DNA from: Phytoseiulus persimilis
Lineage: Eukaryota; Arthropoda; Arachnida; Mesostigmata; Phytoseiidae
DNA: 64,000 nt
NCBI GenBank assembly: GCA_037576195.1
Contig: CM075101.1
Span: 35,960,001-36,024,000, forward strand
Direction of reading: 5' to 3'
Position 1 is the stretch's first letter; each line of letters begins with the position of its first letter. The translations under genes were made by a program, and so were the position numbers. Shown here one piece after another: positions 49,783-61,364 of this stretch. A model generated the notes under the pieces. The model had not been told where the DNA came from. It did not search any database and saw nothing but the letters and a program-made list of their open reading frames with translations.

Positions 49783-50537
49783 CTACGCTTGAGGAGGAGG
49801 AGGTTGCTGGTCCTTAGCCGGAGCAGCGGCGCCACTTGATGGAGCTCCACCAGCTGCTGCGGGCGCCTGCGCCGTACCGGTTGCTGTCGGAGTCGCGATG
49901 GCTGCCGCAACTGGAGTCGCGATGGCTGCCGCAACTGGAGTCGCGATGGCTGCCGCAACTGGAGTCGCGATGGCCGCCGCAACTGGAGGCGGAGCTGGTG
50001 CTTGCGGAGCTGTTGCTGCGGCTGGGGCTGCGGTGGGTGCAGCAGCAGGTGCGGCAGATGGAGCAAGAGCTGGCACAACGGCGATCGCTCCAGCTGGGGC
50101 TGGAGAATCAGCCGCTGCAGTTGTTGCGGGAGCAGGTGGGACAGATGGAGTGGGAGCAGGTACAACGGCTGGTACGTCAGCTGGAGCTGCGGGCTCTGCG
50201 GCAACAGGTGCTGGAGGCGCCGCAATTGATGATGGAGGAGCGGCAGCCGGTGCGGCAGTTGGAGTCGCAACAACGACCTGCGCAGCGGGAGTCGCAGACA
50301 CCTGGGCCGCAACTTCGGTGGCTGCTGGCTTTGGCGCCGTAGCCTGGTCAACCACAGCAGCTTGCGCCGGACCCGAGGCTGCCGCAGGAGATGGAGCAGC
50401 TGTCGCAGATTTCGCGACATCAGAAGGTGAGGCCACTACCGGAGTCGTGGTGGCTGTTGATTGCTGATCAGGGACTGGTTGAACTGCAGTTTGTTTCACT
50501 GGAGAAGGGGCGGCGGTTTCAGCTGATGGAGAGGCGG
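49783..50537 (-). CDS. Ala/Pro-rich low-complexity exon, possibly the 3' end of the glycogenin gene
   Basis: A minus-strand acceptor (CTCTTTGACTTTCAG) opens a phase-1 frame of 251 codons to TAG at 49,783. It is almost entirely Ala, Pro, Val and Thr, with a fourfold octapeptide repeat (PVAAAIAT) and the end AKDQQPPPPQA. The exon has an acceptor but no start codon, so it needs an upstream exon. The frame fits a phase-1 donor at the very end of the preceding glycogenin tail exon (TTCT|GTACTA near 50,920), which would replace that exon's stop. Splicing to another gene is also possible. The other strand is open too because of the repeats; the splice acceptor and minus-strand poly(A) signal favour this strand. 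The product would be disordered. Confidence 0.5.
49892..49987. repeat. 24-bp tandem repeat, four copies
   Basis: The unit starting GTCGCGATGGCTGCCGCAAC repeats four times with a single substitution in the last copy. On the minus strand it codes the octapeptide PVAAAIAT. Near-identity of the copies implies recent expansion or homogenisation. Confidence 0.85.
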
Positions 50538-50911
50538 CTGAAAGTCAAAGAGCTTATGACGCTCATTCGCGTTGACGAGCCTCCGGTCAGCGGGAGACGA
50601 CCGCTGCCCGGCGAATCAAGCGCTCCGTGTTAAAGGGTAGCTCGAGGCAAACTGTTATCTGTAGTCACATCATCGTCAATACCACACAAAGCGATCTAAA
50701 AGGCGGATGCTACGGATGTTTTGGAGTTGGCACTAGAGGTCGATGGCGCAGAGTGACCGAGGGTTCACTCCTTCCTCGCGGAGAAATTCAACAGCAACAA
50801 CGGTCAGTCTTGAAATCCCCGGGTAACAAAGCAAACGGCGGTCGACGATAGGTTTCTTCCGATCGCTCAGGAATGTTGCGACACCGGTGCGATACCCTTC
50901 TCATCGATATC

Positions 50912-53900
50912 TCATGAGGTAGTACAGAAACTCTTTGGAAAATCCGTCAACACAGAGTCTGGGTTCGACTGGATGTCGGGTACTATTGGAACGGGGCTCG
51001 GATCCATGGATGCGGCCTCCCATGATGAAGGAGTTGCTCGAGACCGGCCTTCAACCGTCGAGTCAACGACGTCATCGGAGACGACGGGTGTTCGAAAAGA
51101 TGATCTCAGTCTCTTATGTCTTCGTATGCACAAAATGTCATCCATGGTAATGACGGTGTTGACAGCGGCATCGACAAGAATGCGTGTAGGAATATTCACT
51201 GAGTTAGGGTCGACATCTTCGTTTTTCTTTGCGAGCGTTTTAGGGAAGGAAGCATTCGCTGTTGCAAGCAGTGGATGATCTTCGTCGCCGTTTCTCTCGC
51301 GAGGTAAGATCGAACGACTGCGAAGTTCAGGGTAAGGGGGTTCCGAGACATGATGGACTGAAGCAAAATTAGACAGAGGCAGCAAAACAGGGAAAAACTT
51401 GGCCGGGGGAGAGCGTGGTCGGGATGCAGTGGTGCAGAACGTAACAATCGGAGTTTCGACCAGATTTGCAGCTTCGTCTTCAGCGGCCTCTTCCTGAATG
51501 GCCACGAGAGAGGCTGGTTGAGGCCACCACTTCACTGGCAAAACGAAGCAAAAATCATATTGAACGCGCGTAATGGCTCAAATCAGCTCAAGCAATCGCT
51601 AGCGATTAAAGAAGGAGAGTCTCAGAAAGGCGTAAAACAGTTTTTTAATGTAGTCTCGCAAACAATGAAAATTATAAACTTAGAATGGAAACGGAAGTTC
51701 CGAGAACAAAGAAACCGTCGAAAGGCAGCTTGAGGCTATTCTTGTCTCCCATTAATTTCAAGATGTCAGGCCACTCAGCTAGACTCACCCTGGTCCGGAG
51801 ACAACGCAGCGTCGAGTTTCTTTTGGATGTTTTCAAAAGCATCTGCACCCATGTAATCGATCTGGCCGCGCTCCCATGCGAACTGCCGTCCCTCTGGACC
51901 GAGTACTTGGTCCGCGGGGAAGCTTCTGAGCTCCTCTGCGCTTCTAATACTTAGTCTAGACATTTCTCCAGCGAGTCCCGCCTGTGGAAACATGGACAAT
52001 GGGGCTTAGTTCCCCGAGTCTGACGCTCGGAGGCAGCCTCCCCTTTGAGGGCGACATTCTCCCCAATAATTTCATGGAAGAAAGAGCCTGATTCCTCGGA
52101 AGCTCCAACTATCGTGCACGAAGCCTTCTCGAGGTGCTACTTACGCAGTCTGTCGAGAGTCTAGGCTGAACGTGACTCATGAAAATATCCCACCAGAGCT
52201 GCAGGTGTTGCTGATAGTGAGTGCAGTCACACTCTACTTGGTTAGACAATAAGTTATAGCTGTAATGCCAGGGCTTCCGAGCGCCGAGGAAATGGACAAT
52301 CTGAAATTGAGATGAGACCGCTCTCGTCAGGAATTCGAAGGCAGTTCTCTTTTCATACATTGAGGAGGAAAGATACAAAAAGGTCCAAAAATCTTGGAGC
52401 GGGTCTTCTTCGTGCCACTCACCTTCACGTTATGCCCAAACTTGAGGAACGCGGGAAGGTAGGAGTAGAAAGCGTTGGAGTTCATGTTGTAGATGAACGA
52501 AAGATGACGTGCGATATCTTTTGTCGCCCAGTCACTGAAGTAACTGTTCAGCAAACCTTGGTCGCCACCATCGTAGCTTCCTTCACGATCGGCCAGCGAA
52601 ACCAGATCCTCAAACGTTTTCAACGAAGGCACGAAAACGAACACTCCGGAATTGAAACAATCCGGCCATCCTACGTCGGGAACGGCACTCAACTCGGGGC
52701 GTTGGAAGAGCTCGTCGCAATTCGACAAAATCTATAGGAGCGGAAAAACGGTCGTCAGATAGAGAGACATTCCAGAAACCCTTGAAATTCGAGAAAACCC
52801 CATGTACGAGACAGAGAGGAGTAAGCGGGTGCTCACGAGCGTGTCGGCGTCGAGGAAAACGCATTTGGTATATTGCGTCAAGGTCCAGCAGTGGATTTTC
52901 GTGAAAGTTATTCCGAGTTCGGGTCGCTTCAGAACAGCGAGGTGAGCAGCATCCTCGGAGTCGAAAGGATTGACTTCTTGTACGAGGTCAAAACATGATT
53001 GCAGAAGCTTCCTCATTGCAGCAGACACAGTCGATGTGATTAGGATCGCCAGCTGTCGACTCGTTCCGGCTTTCCGTAGTGATGCCCCGAGTACAAGAGC
53101 ACCGAGAGCATAGGTGTCGTTCGTTGCCAAGGTCACCCATGCTTGATCTTGTCCTGCAGGGTAAAATAGATGAGTTTAAGACGCTCGGAGCGATGTAAGT
53201 CTAGGCCGACCAGAAACGATGTCGTTCGGCGTCGATGCCAGCAGCGTTCATATGTTTCTTCGAACAATTCGGGTTTTCCGGGCCCGGTCGCTGCCTTTGC
53301 ATTTCAAGAAAAAGACGCAGAAATTGAGCCCAAAGTCCTGGAAAGTTCCATGGTCGCAAGTACGATGGCGGAAGATGCCCTCGAGCAAACAATGTCATTG
53401 GCAGTCGGCTCGGAAAGGCCGATTTCGGCCGGACTATTGTGAGTAAACATTGTCACCACTCGAGTCCTCTCAGAATGCTCTCTTGGCTTTCGATAGCTAA
53501 CTTAGCTATTAGGACTGTTTGTTCTCCTTGCTCGCTGGGACCGGTAAGAAGACAGGAACAGCCTCGCCCACGCGAACTGGTCTGCGTGTTAGATACGCAT
53601 CCTCGTCGCGCATCGAAGCAAAATAGCTGTCGGAGATTTGTGAGTTGAAGACGTTTCAAGGCTTCAGAGCGAGAAGCTTTCGGCGAAGATTGAAGAGCTC
53701 GCATTCGGGGAGGAATTATTATCGTCTATCAAGTTTGACGAGTGTGAGCATTTCCAAGCTGAGACTTTTTGTGCTGAAGTCCATAGCTGGAGTATGAAGC
53801 GCATTCTTCAAAAGCGCTTATCGGAATGGCGGTCCTGCTGACTGATAGATTCTAAAGCAACGGATTACGATATCCACATACCGGTGAAAGCGTCATCGTA

Positions 53901-54092
53901 CGCCTCATCTTCTCCCCAAGGAGGCTCAATGATCTGAATCTCGGGCAACGGCGCGGACCAGCACGGCTTGCCCATCACATCGAAGAGATCAGCTCCCCGG
54001 CGTTTTTTCCGCTTGAATGTTTTGAGTTCATGCGCCGATATGAGAGAAGTGCGAGTTTGTGATGATCCCGCAACTCCAAGTGAGCCTCCCAT
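50912..54092 (-). CDS. GYG: Glycogenin (GT8 self-glucosylating glycogen primer), extended form
   Basis: Six minus-strand exons join in phase: 54092-53882, 53153-52837, 52731-52423, 52300-52145, 51981-51789 and 51534-50912 (1,809 nt, 602 residues). The GT8 domain starts at [20 protein letters not shown]. It has the metal-binding FLDADTL motif, the [16 protein letters not shown] strand, the [15 protein letters not shown] segment, and the acceptor tyrosine in [12 protein letters not shown] (about Tyr265, equivalent to human Tyr195). The glycogen-synthase-binding signature [20 protein letters not shown] follows. Two oddities stand out. A 70-residue N-terminal extension, with a good start context (AAAATGG), precedes the catalytic domain. 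A 207-residue Ser/Pro/acidic tail follows the synthase-binding motif, which normally ends the protein. An unspliced exon 5 would stop five codons after its donor. The enzyme would prime glycogen in the cytosol using UDP-glucose. Confidence 0.9.
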
Positions 54093-54353
54093 TTTGAAAG
54101 ACGGTTTGTGTTTGTTTCTGAGCAGCTAAATGATCCGAAAAACCCGTGCGACCCGTTTGACACTAGCCACTTCTACAGTCTACGGGGCTCCCTGCCGTGG
54201 GACTTCGGTCCTTCCTCTGGGATATGTGGGCTCCAGCATCGTCTAGCTGCATCGCATTGCTTCACCTTCGATCCGCCGATCACTGGTCACAGGCGAGAGC
54301 TGCCAATCACGCACACCTGCCCTCAGCAGCCACATACGGTACGCACGAGTGGT

Positions 54354-54625
54354 TCAGCACGCGCATTCCTTGCTCGAGGGGCCATTAGGATTCGAATCCC
54401 ATGCCCTTGCAGCCGACAGGGGCTTCTCGCAAAATACAACACCGAAACCACTCGTAAAGGAGAACGAGGACGTCGGCCCCAGGACGCAGAGAATATTTGC
54501 GTAAGGCACAGCGTTGTGTTGCACGTAGGGCCCACAGCACTCTGCGTGCTGGAAAACCGTATTGACCTCCGAAAAGGGAGCTTTGTCGGTTTCGGCTTGC
54601 CATGAGGTCACTTGCAGCAGGCGCT
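54354..54625 (-). CDS. Candidate terminal exon, family unknown
   Basis: On the minus strand a branch-point-like GCTAAC and an acceptor (TTTGCTCATTCAG) precede a phase-0 frame of 90 codons ending TGA at 54,354. Codons look coding, with a CCG motif in VFQHAECCGPYVQHN that recalls the tetraspanin extracellular loop; that resemblance is weak. It lies 260 bp upstream of the glycogenin start on the same strand. Confidence 0.3.
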
Positions 54626-55609
54626 GAATGAGCAAAGATGTTCTGATGTTAGCTTCCGCGGAACGAAAACGTCAACCAGTCACGGTTTCGAGGGATGACG
54701 CTCAGCGTGCTCATCGAAGCTGTGACTGGAGATGTCAAGTACCTCTGTTCCCACCAAATTCTTTCTGAGAGCTGCTTTGTTTCAGTGTTCTCCACGAGGT
54801 AGGTCAAGAAAAAAAACGTGTGCCGACACCGAGCTGCCTGTGAGCCGCTGCTGCCCACCTCTGATGAGCTCTGTGGTCGAGCTATCTAAATTGAAATTTA
54901 ATCAGTCACAGGCGAGTCTCATAATTTTTTCGGCGAACTGATTCGTTTTGAGCCACCAGTGCCGCTCATCAATAGTCATTCGCGGGTTTGCTGCCAATCA
55001 GTTCTGCACGATCCCCTTCCTTGGATTAAGAGCTCACGGTCCGACAACCTTTCATGGTCAAGTCCTTTGGAATTCACGACATATCAAGTCTCTCACGCTT
55101 AACGCCAAACGAGCAGAATCGAAAAAGCTTCATTCATTCGGTCAGTTCGGTGTCACTCTCTAAATGGAGAGTAAAAAGAATGGGAAAGACCATTTACACA
55201 CCCAACCGTACGGATGAGTGAAGAATGTAGCCCAGAGTCGGACGGGTCATCTAGCCCCTGGAAATGACTCAACAGAGGCCCCTCCCAGCTTCGAAATACG
55301 GTGACACGAGAGTGGCCTCTTTTGCGGCCTCATCAGTCTCTTCTACGATACAATGTTCTGAGCATCTCGGGATTATCTAAGAAACGATCGAAACACTCTC
55401 CAATCAGCATCTTCGATCCCGTTCACAAAAATGTACGCTCCTCGGAAAGTTTCTGAGGAAAGTTCACATGCCCTGTACCGTTGCGAACGCCGTCGCCCTG
55501 AGACGAGAAGCCTTTTCATCCCTACAGTGCTTCCTACATACTCTCGGTCGACACAGCGAAGGGAGAAACTGCGTCTCGAGCTCTGAGCTCGGCGAGTCTT
55601 CGACAGTAT
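54626..55609. other. Open segments on both strands, unresolved
   Basis: At 54,660-54,800 both strands have protein-like frames: plus RFRGMTLSVLIEAVTGDVKY with a GTAGGT donor, and minus TASMSTLSVIPRNRDWLTFS. At 55,380-55,450 a minus-strand frame reads FRGAYIFVNGIEDADWRVF. These may be exons of the minus-strand chain upstream, but I could not join them with acceptable introns. Confidence 0.25.
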
Positions 55610-56795
55610 TCAATTTGAGCGTAAACATTGGCTCGAGTGGTCCACAGCGAACTCCAACTGGCGGAGCAGCAGAGCGCCGGGACTGAGAACTTTGAATGCG
55701 GCGTGTTGAGTGACAACCGAATCGTTCTGGTCGATTGCACGTGTGGCTCTCAGACACCGCATAACTCGAATCATTAGTTTGATGAACGACCACTGCATAA
55801 CATTGTTCCTGAGGATGAGTCTGAGGGATCCGGTGCTAGGATAAATGTTGGGAAAATGAGAGTGACGATTTCGAAGTTGTTGAGGCCAACTTACCCATCT
55901 TGTACGAGAAACTGGAGGACGGCTTCTACGACTTGGATGTTTTCCCAGAGAGCGCACTCTAACACGAGAGATGCTTGCCTGCCTGCCTGTCTGCCTGGTA
56001 ACTCACTCGCTAGGCTGGTGGGTCCCCCGACTCGCTAAAGAACGGGAATCTCCTCGCAGCCGCTGAAGCAGCCAAGAGAGACCAGAAGGGACCTTCTCTT
56101 CTTATCTGGCTTGCTGGTGAGAGAGATTCTTTCTACATTGCGGCTGCTTGTTATGAGTGTCACGCTGGCGGCCAGAGAGCGAGTGTGCGAATGACATGAA
56201 GCGTCATCTGCGTGCAAGCGTATCTCCGTGTGCGCGTGTATTAACGACCCATCACATATCGTTGCGAATTGCCTCCTGAAGCGGTTTCTCAAGACAGAGG
56301 AACATCTAAGCGTTCTTTGCGTCACTGTCGAGCTCATTTCTCGTTTTCTCGTCGATGTGAGTGGGAAGGCTTCTCCGTTGGCATGGTGTTCACAGTTCGA
56401 GGAGAAACCTTCAGATGTGGTCGACAGCGGGTTCCCTCTCATCTACGGGAAATGAAGTCCGCCTCATGGAACGGTCCGGGGGATTTTCCGCTTTTCTACG
56501 AGGTCTCAGCTTTGAAAAGATGACTTACCCCAGATCGCATAACATCTCGCGCAGACCTTGAAGAAGCTCAGACGACACTTGATTGTGAGACGTTCAGTAT
56601 CTGGGCATATTCATTCTCCCGGGAGATGAAACCTATTTTTCCTCGAATTTCCTCCTTCTTCCCTCATTGGAGGGACTCTCAGCTTCAGAAGTAACGTATC
56701 CTTCCATACAAGGTGCTCACAGCCTGCGAAAGGAGAACGTCCAATTTGAAGTTCCAGAAATGTAAGACCGTCGACCAGTGTTGGTCAAACAGGCA
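55610..56795 (-). CDS. Candidate four-exon chain of an unidentified minus-strand gene
   Basis: Minus-strand exons 56795-56721, 56577-56529, 55958-55895 and one from 55835 onward are joined by GT-AG introns of 143, 570 and 59 bp with matching phases (0, 1, 2). The translation is rich in hydrophobic and aromatic residues: FDQHWSTVLHFWNFKLDVLL, then SFFKVCARCYAIW, then ALWENIQVVEAVLQFLVQDG, then SLRLILRNNVMQWSFIKLMI. It looks like helical-repeat or membrane protein sequence. The last exon stays open to a stop at 55,610, but a donor near 55,690-55,710 may end it earlier. Upstream, a frame at 57,020-57,140 (HAAKARVIGLIPFAILERKM) may be another exon. I cannot name the family. Confidence 0.35.
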
Positions 56796-57199
56796 CTGTG
56801 GCGTGGCGTGTCATAGTGAATGGCAATGATATGAATCCTGACCGTGAACGATGGAAAAGCGCCATGAGAGGTCGACTCGCGTGGTACGCGACCACAGGCA
56901 ATCTTGGGAGATGGACATCCTCTTCCCCCGTCCGTCCCATGTCTATGAATCTCATCCTCAGCTTGTTCCCTCCCCGAGACATGTAACACCGGAAGCCTGA
57001 AATCTCGATGAAATGCCTGCAACAGGGATAGCTAGTGTCGGAAGCCAAGCGCGAAGATCCGGCATTTTTCGCTCCAAAATAGCAAACGGAATCAAACCGA
57101 TCACTCGAGCTTTCGCAGCGTGACGGCTAATGGGGCTCTCAGGCGAAAGGAAGAGGTTGAGAGATAGGGGAGATTTTTCCTGTGGCAATTGCAGAGGTG

Positions 57200-60100
57200 G
57201 GGTAGTAGTGGTCGCCCGCCGTTAAGATCAGGTGGCTCGTGAACGTTTTGTCCCGGGGACCACTCATACACGTGGGATACTCCCGTGATGGAAATCGTCC
57301 GCCCTCTTGAGGGCATCCGATAAGCTGGTCATGACGATGAGTCTTGTGAGATGGTTGGGTTACGTTCCCCCGTCAAAATCGAGTTCGATCGAGCGGTTCA
57401 GTTGATCTTTGAAGGTCTCTGAAGACAGCCCTGGGAGGAGCAGCTAATGTCATACACCTCTGAGGAAACCAGAAACAATCACATGATCCAGCTTTACGAT
57501 ACTCCTGGCTTCGTGTTATCAGAGCATTCAGACAGCACTCAGACACTTTAGCAGTTTCACACTTGAGAGCTGGTCGCGTCGATGAAGTAGGTTTCAGTGA
57601 GGCTGACTTCTCTCTTTAATGGCTTCGGGTGAAACTTTCAACGAGTCGTGCGTCTCCCGTATCAACCTCCCATGGTTGCACGTAACGACCGTTAGCGTTG
57701 TGATAACGCAACAGCAAAGCATCGCCTGCTTCTGCTGTTGTGATCTCCGCTAGGGACTGCAGAAGCATCTCCGCTGTCACACATCATCCTCGCTCGGAAA
57801 TCTGTGCGCAGGCTGGAAACTCGTGGAGTCTCTGTAACCTCGGAAATCTACGGGAAGCTCGGTCACTCGGAGTCTATGACAACAATGCTCAGGACTCTGC
57901 CAGTTGCGCTCGGCAATAATTCACGGGAGATCTCCGTGGCTTCCTCGTCGACGATCGCTTTGGGGGGTCGGCGATTGAGCCGTCATTCTGATAATCGCAA
58001 TGTCGGAATCTGACGCTTCATAAATTATTTTTACAATCGTCTCCATCCGATGCTTACGGCCACGATACCGACGCCTCCTACGGAATCCGAGATCTCACAA
58101 AGATCCGTTTGCCTGCCCTCTGTCCCGTTCAAATGTTCCAACAGTTTCTGACTTAGGGACAGTTTTGGACCCGACAACACTCCATCGGTCACGGGTTGCG
58201 CGATTTCTTCCCCGCTATTTCCTTCTTATTCGATCTTGGTGAATATCGTCCATCCTTGTCATTCTTGTAAGAGGAAGAAAGAAATCGGATTCCGCTGAGG
58301 AAGTTTCTTCGCACCTCTGGGTGAGTTCAGAACAGAGGCTAAAGCTGATCCTACGCAGGAAGATTCTCGTCCTTGTCGCATCCACTTCAAGCTCATCTGT
58401 GGGCGAATGAAAGAAGTGGTTTCCATTGGATCCATAAATCCATCATTCACTGAATTACTTCATCGGCTTCTCAAAATCTTCAAAGGGACCCGATGCGCAA
58501 CCCGAAGCGGCTTTCGACTGTGGCTGGCCGTGAGGGGGATTCACTAAGATTCAAAATCTTCTTCGTCTCGATGTGTGCATGTGTGTGTGCTTCGGCTGTT
58601 GCCGCTTCTCCTGCTGTTGCTGCTGCAGTCGTCGCGGTTGCTGCTTTTGTTGTTGATGTCTTTTGTCTCCGTACCGGTATCATGCGACATGTAGACACCT
58701 ACCGAAAGCGATAGAATTTCCCCTCAAGGCGCTGAACATCCGTCAGACGTACTGGCCGACGCGGAGGGAAACGAGAGCTCTGAATACGTTTCTGGCGTAT
58801 CGGCACCAGTCGAGAGGAAGCAATCCCTGTTCGGAGATGCCTTGAATTCCCGGTGGCGCGATTTCATCAGCTCTGTTTGATCAGAAGCAACGAACTTTAC
58901 ATTCAAGCTGCGGCAGCAAGAGCTGATCATTCTCAACTTCTATTCGGCTTTCTCTCATCATCACTCTGCGTTGGATAGAGCGAAGGATTCGGAAGCTGCG
59001 TTGTTCGGTCGGTTTTCGGTGAGAGGAAACATCGAACCCGAGAAGTCACCTTGGGAATCCGGTCATCGATCAAGCTGCGTATCGGAGTGAAAAATTATCC
59101 GTCGAAGTCGATTCGGAAAACAAAGCCCATCTGTGTCGACAAGTATACAGCCAGGCCTGGCGGAGCTGGAGCTCGATTGCCGATACCACCGACCGCCCCG
59201 CTGGTGGGCGTACAATGACATTTTCGTCGGTGGGTGTTTGCGCGGCAGTTTCGTTGTTTGCTTGTTGCGGTATTCTGCTGGAAGTCATAGCAGGCATTCT
59301 TCGCAATCTATCGAACGGGCTCCCACTTCGATTCATATTTTCGTGCGTTCGAGCGGAAAAATCATCCATCATTGCCAAATGAAATCTGGCGTCAGGAACG
59401 CGCTTTAATATCATATCGAAGCTCCAACGCGCTCCGCCACGATGAGCTCTCCATTGTCTTCCTGGATCGGAACGAATCGGTTCACACGAGAAATGAACTC
59501 GGCGCTCTTCAGCAATCTGTCGAGGAAGATGATTTCGGATGAAAGGTCGCCCCGAGGTGCTACGCGGGCAGTCTCTCTGCGGCTCACTGCATGCGGACCC
59601 ACAACAAAAACTCCACAGGCGGCCTCAGACGAATCGACGGCCGCCCCAACCAACCAAGTTCAAATCCGCATTGATGAAGAAACCGAAGAACAACGACCGC
59701 GGCGACACCAACGAGCATCCGAGCAGAAGTTTGTCGTACGGCGTTACGGCGAAACGCTTTCGACGGACGCCTTGTAGTCTGGAAGGCGCGCGCCGGGAAC
59801 CAGTGGGGGAGTTCGAACCCCTTCAAGCTTCGGAGAACTCGAAGCAGTCCGGCTTGAGGTTCGAACGTTGCGTTCTCGAAACCTGAGTCATCTGGTTTGG
59901 CACACGAGACATTTTCCCTTGACTTCTCGGAACGAGAAACTTGGCACGGGGCAATAGTTAAACTGCATCGACAGGACTTCCTGAAGACCTGAGTCGTTCA
60001 GCTCTAAGCTAGCGTGTTCATTATGTACTCCTATGAACTGGAGAGGACTGACTCCGTCTGCCTGGGCCAGTCGAGACCGTCTGGGGATGTGCCAACACGT

Positions 60101-60480
60101 GTCGATGGATCAGCCGAGCTCCTCCGAGTAGATTGATTCCGTCAGCTTGAGGTTCGACTACGATGGTCCAATTCCGCGTGCAGATATGCCCGTCTGTGGT
60201 GAAAAGAAGTGAACTTGACAAGATCCCTTTCATTTGCCCGAGCGGAAATTGATTCGAGGCGGATCCTCATTCAATTGGCCTAGTCGCCTCTGGATTCAAG
60301 CTTTGACTGTCTGTCGCGAGATCGTATCTAATTTGTACGCGTCTGAGGGGACTTCTGCCCTGCAACCATATGGCGCTCATGACGAAGAACTCAAAGTCGG
60401 CCAAATAGCAGCCGAGCACAATGAGCTCGAGCCTCTGAAAGATAATGAAGAACAGAAACGTGAACAAAATTTCGGAGCGC
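57200..60480. other. Unresolved region with simple sequence and weak exon candidates
   Basis: Nothing is firmly called. Weak candidates are a minus-strand exon near 58,400-58,360 after CATTCGCCCACAG, and a minus-strand C-terminal frame at 59,411-59,560 (EIIFLDRLLKSAEFISRVNR, stop TGA at 59,411) whose plus strand is also open. A GTT/GCT trinucleotide tract lies at 58,590-58,660. Confidence 0.3.
58590..58660. repeat. (GCT/GTT)n imperfect trinucleotide tract
   Basis: Interrupted GCT, GTT and GTC triplets. They produce Ala/Val-rich (plus) or Ala/Thr-rich (minus) translations and should not be read as a membrane protein. Confidence 0.65.
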
Positions 60481-60490
60481 GCTCCTAGCA

Positions 60491-61099
60491 GGCACCTCAA
60501 CGATTGTTGGCCCACAAGGAGCGACCTCAACGAGCGAACTCGTTGAGCTGATAGAGATCTCGAACCGGCGACTGCGGTTGATCCGTGCGGTCGTATCTCG
60601 AAACTGCGAAGTGCTGCAGTCAATGGAGAAATCCGCAGGGACACTCGCTTCGGAGAAGCACACCTCTACGACCGGGCTTCTAACACCTCGCTCCGACACC
60701 CCAGAAAAGAGAAACCTTCACTCCACAAAAGCCGGCTTATGTTTTTTTTTTGAGGCGTCATTCTCGAGACTAAGCCTTGCAAACTCAATGCCATTTCACA
60801 GTCTCGCCTCTCAGTCATCCTTTTCAGCAGCGGTTCGTCCAGATCGTAGGCTGCGCGTCTCTGGCGACCGCGTTGTGCACTTGATCGCCATTGAAAGCCG
60901 CCTGTACAGACTGAGTGCACGAAATAATCTGATAATCCTTGATTTGGGCGGCTTTCGTCCGCCAGATGCCTTGACGCCGCTGAGTACTTCGGGTACTGTC
61001 GCCGTTCAGGAACTCGTGTTTGCACATTGGATCTTGGATTCTCTCTCGGCTTGTGCTCGGTGCTTGCTGCTTTCGACGAGTGACCGACTCAGTCCTTGA
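60491..61099 (+). CDS. Long open frame, candidate coding exon, family unknown
   Basis: After an acceptor-like GCGCTCCTAG a plus-strand frame stays open for about 200 codons to TGA at 61,099. The first 75 codons look clearly coding: SELVELIEISNRRLRLIRAV and then VLQSMEKSAGTLASEKHTS. A T-run at about 60,741 suggests that an intron may begin near there. It lies 265 bp upstream of the six-exon chain at 61,365 on the same strand and may be an earlier exon of that gene, but I could not find a donor with the phase that chain needs. Confidence 0.3.
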   Translation, partial: GTSTIVGPQGATSTSELVELIEISNRRLRLIRAVVSRNCEVLQSMEKSAGTLASEKHTSTTGLLTPRSDTPEKRNLHSTKAGLCFFFEASFSRLSLANSMPFHSLASQSSFSAAVRPDRRLRVSGDRVVHLIAIESRLYRLSARNNLIILDLGGFRPPDALTPLSTSGTVAVQELVFAHWILDSLSACARCLLLSTSDRLSP

Positions 61100-61364
61100 A
61101 TCGCTGTTTGGGATCCTGCATTTTTGGATTTTCACCCACTGAAACTGCACAAGAGCGATGCTCGCACACCGGTCAGTTCAGTGAGGACATTCATCACTAA
61201 TAAGGGAGTCTTGGCTGAACGTTTTAATTGGTGGGCCTTCGTCTATCTCAAGAATAAATATCAGATCCGGTAGCCGCCTTTACAGGAGCAATTACCACCA
61301 CCCGTGTGCCTATCCGTAAGGGAGGAAGAGAAGAAGAGAAAAACTGCTATTAATGGAGCGTCAG

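Noticed and set aside
49836-50467. Plus-strand open frames across the Ala/Pro region (Gly/Ala-rich and Leu/Gln-rich)
   Set aside because: They are complements of the low-complexity repeats. The minus strand has the splice acceptor, stop and poly(A) signal.
54338-54410. tRNA-like stretch with a CGAGTGG A-box-like motif and GGATTCGAATCC 43 bp later
   Set aside because: Spacing is right for a tRNA, but the acceptor-stem halves do not pair and the T-stem is mismatched. GGATTCGAATCC is a perfect palindrome that also occurs near 17,871 with no A box. At most a decayed tRNA-derived sequence.
55534-55740. Minus-strand frame ANVYAQIEYCRRLAELRARD as the next exon of the 56 kb chain
   Set aside because: Joining it would need an intron of about 33 bp or a phase that does not match, so it was not added to the model, though it may be a real exon.
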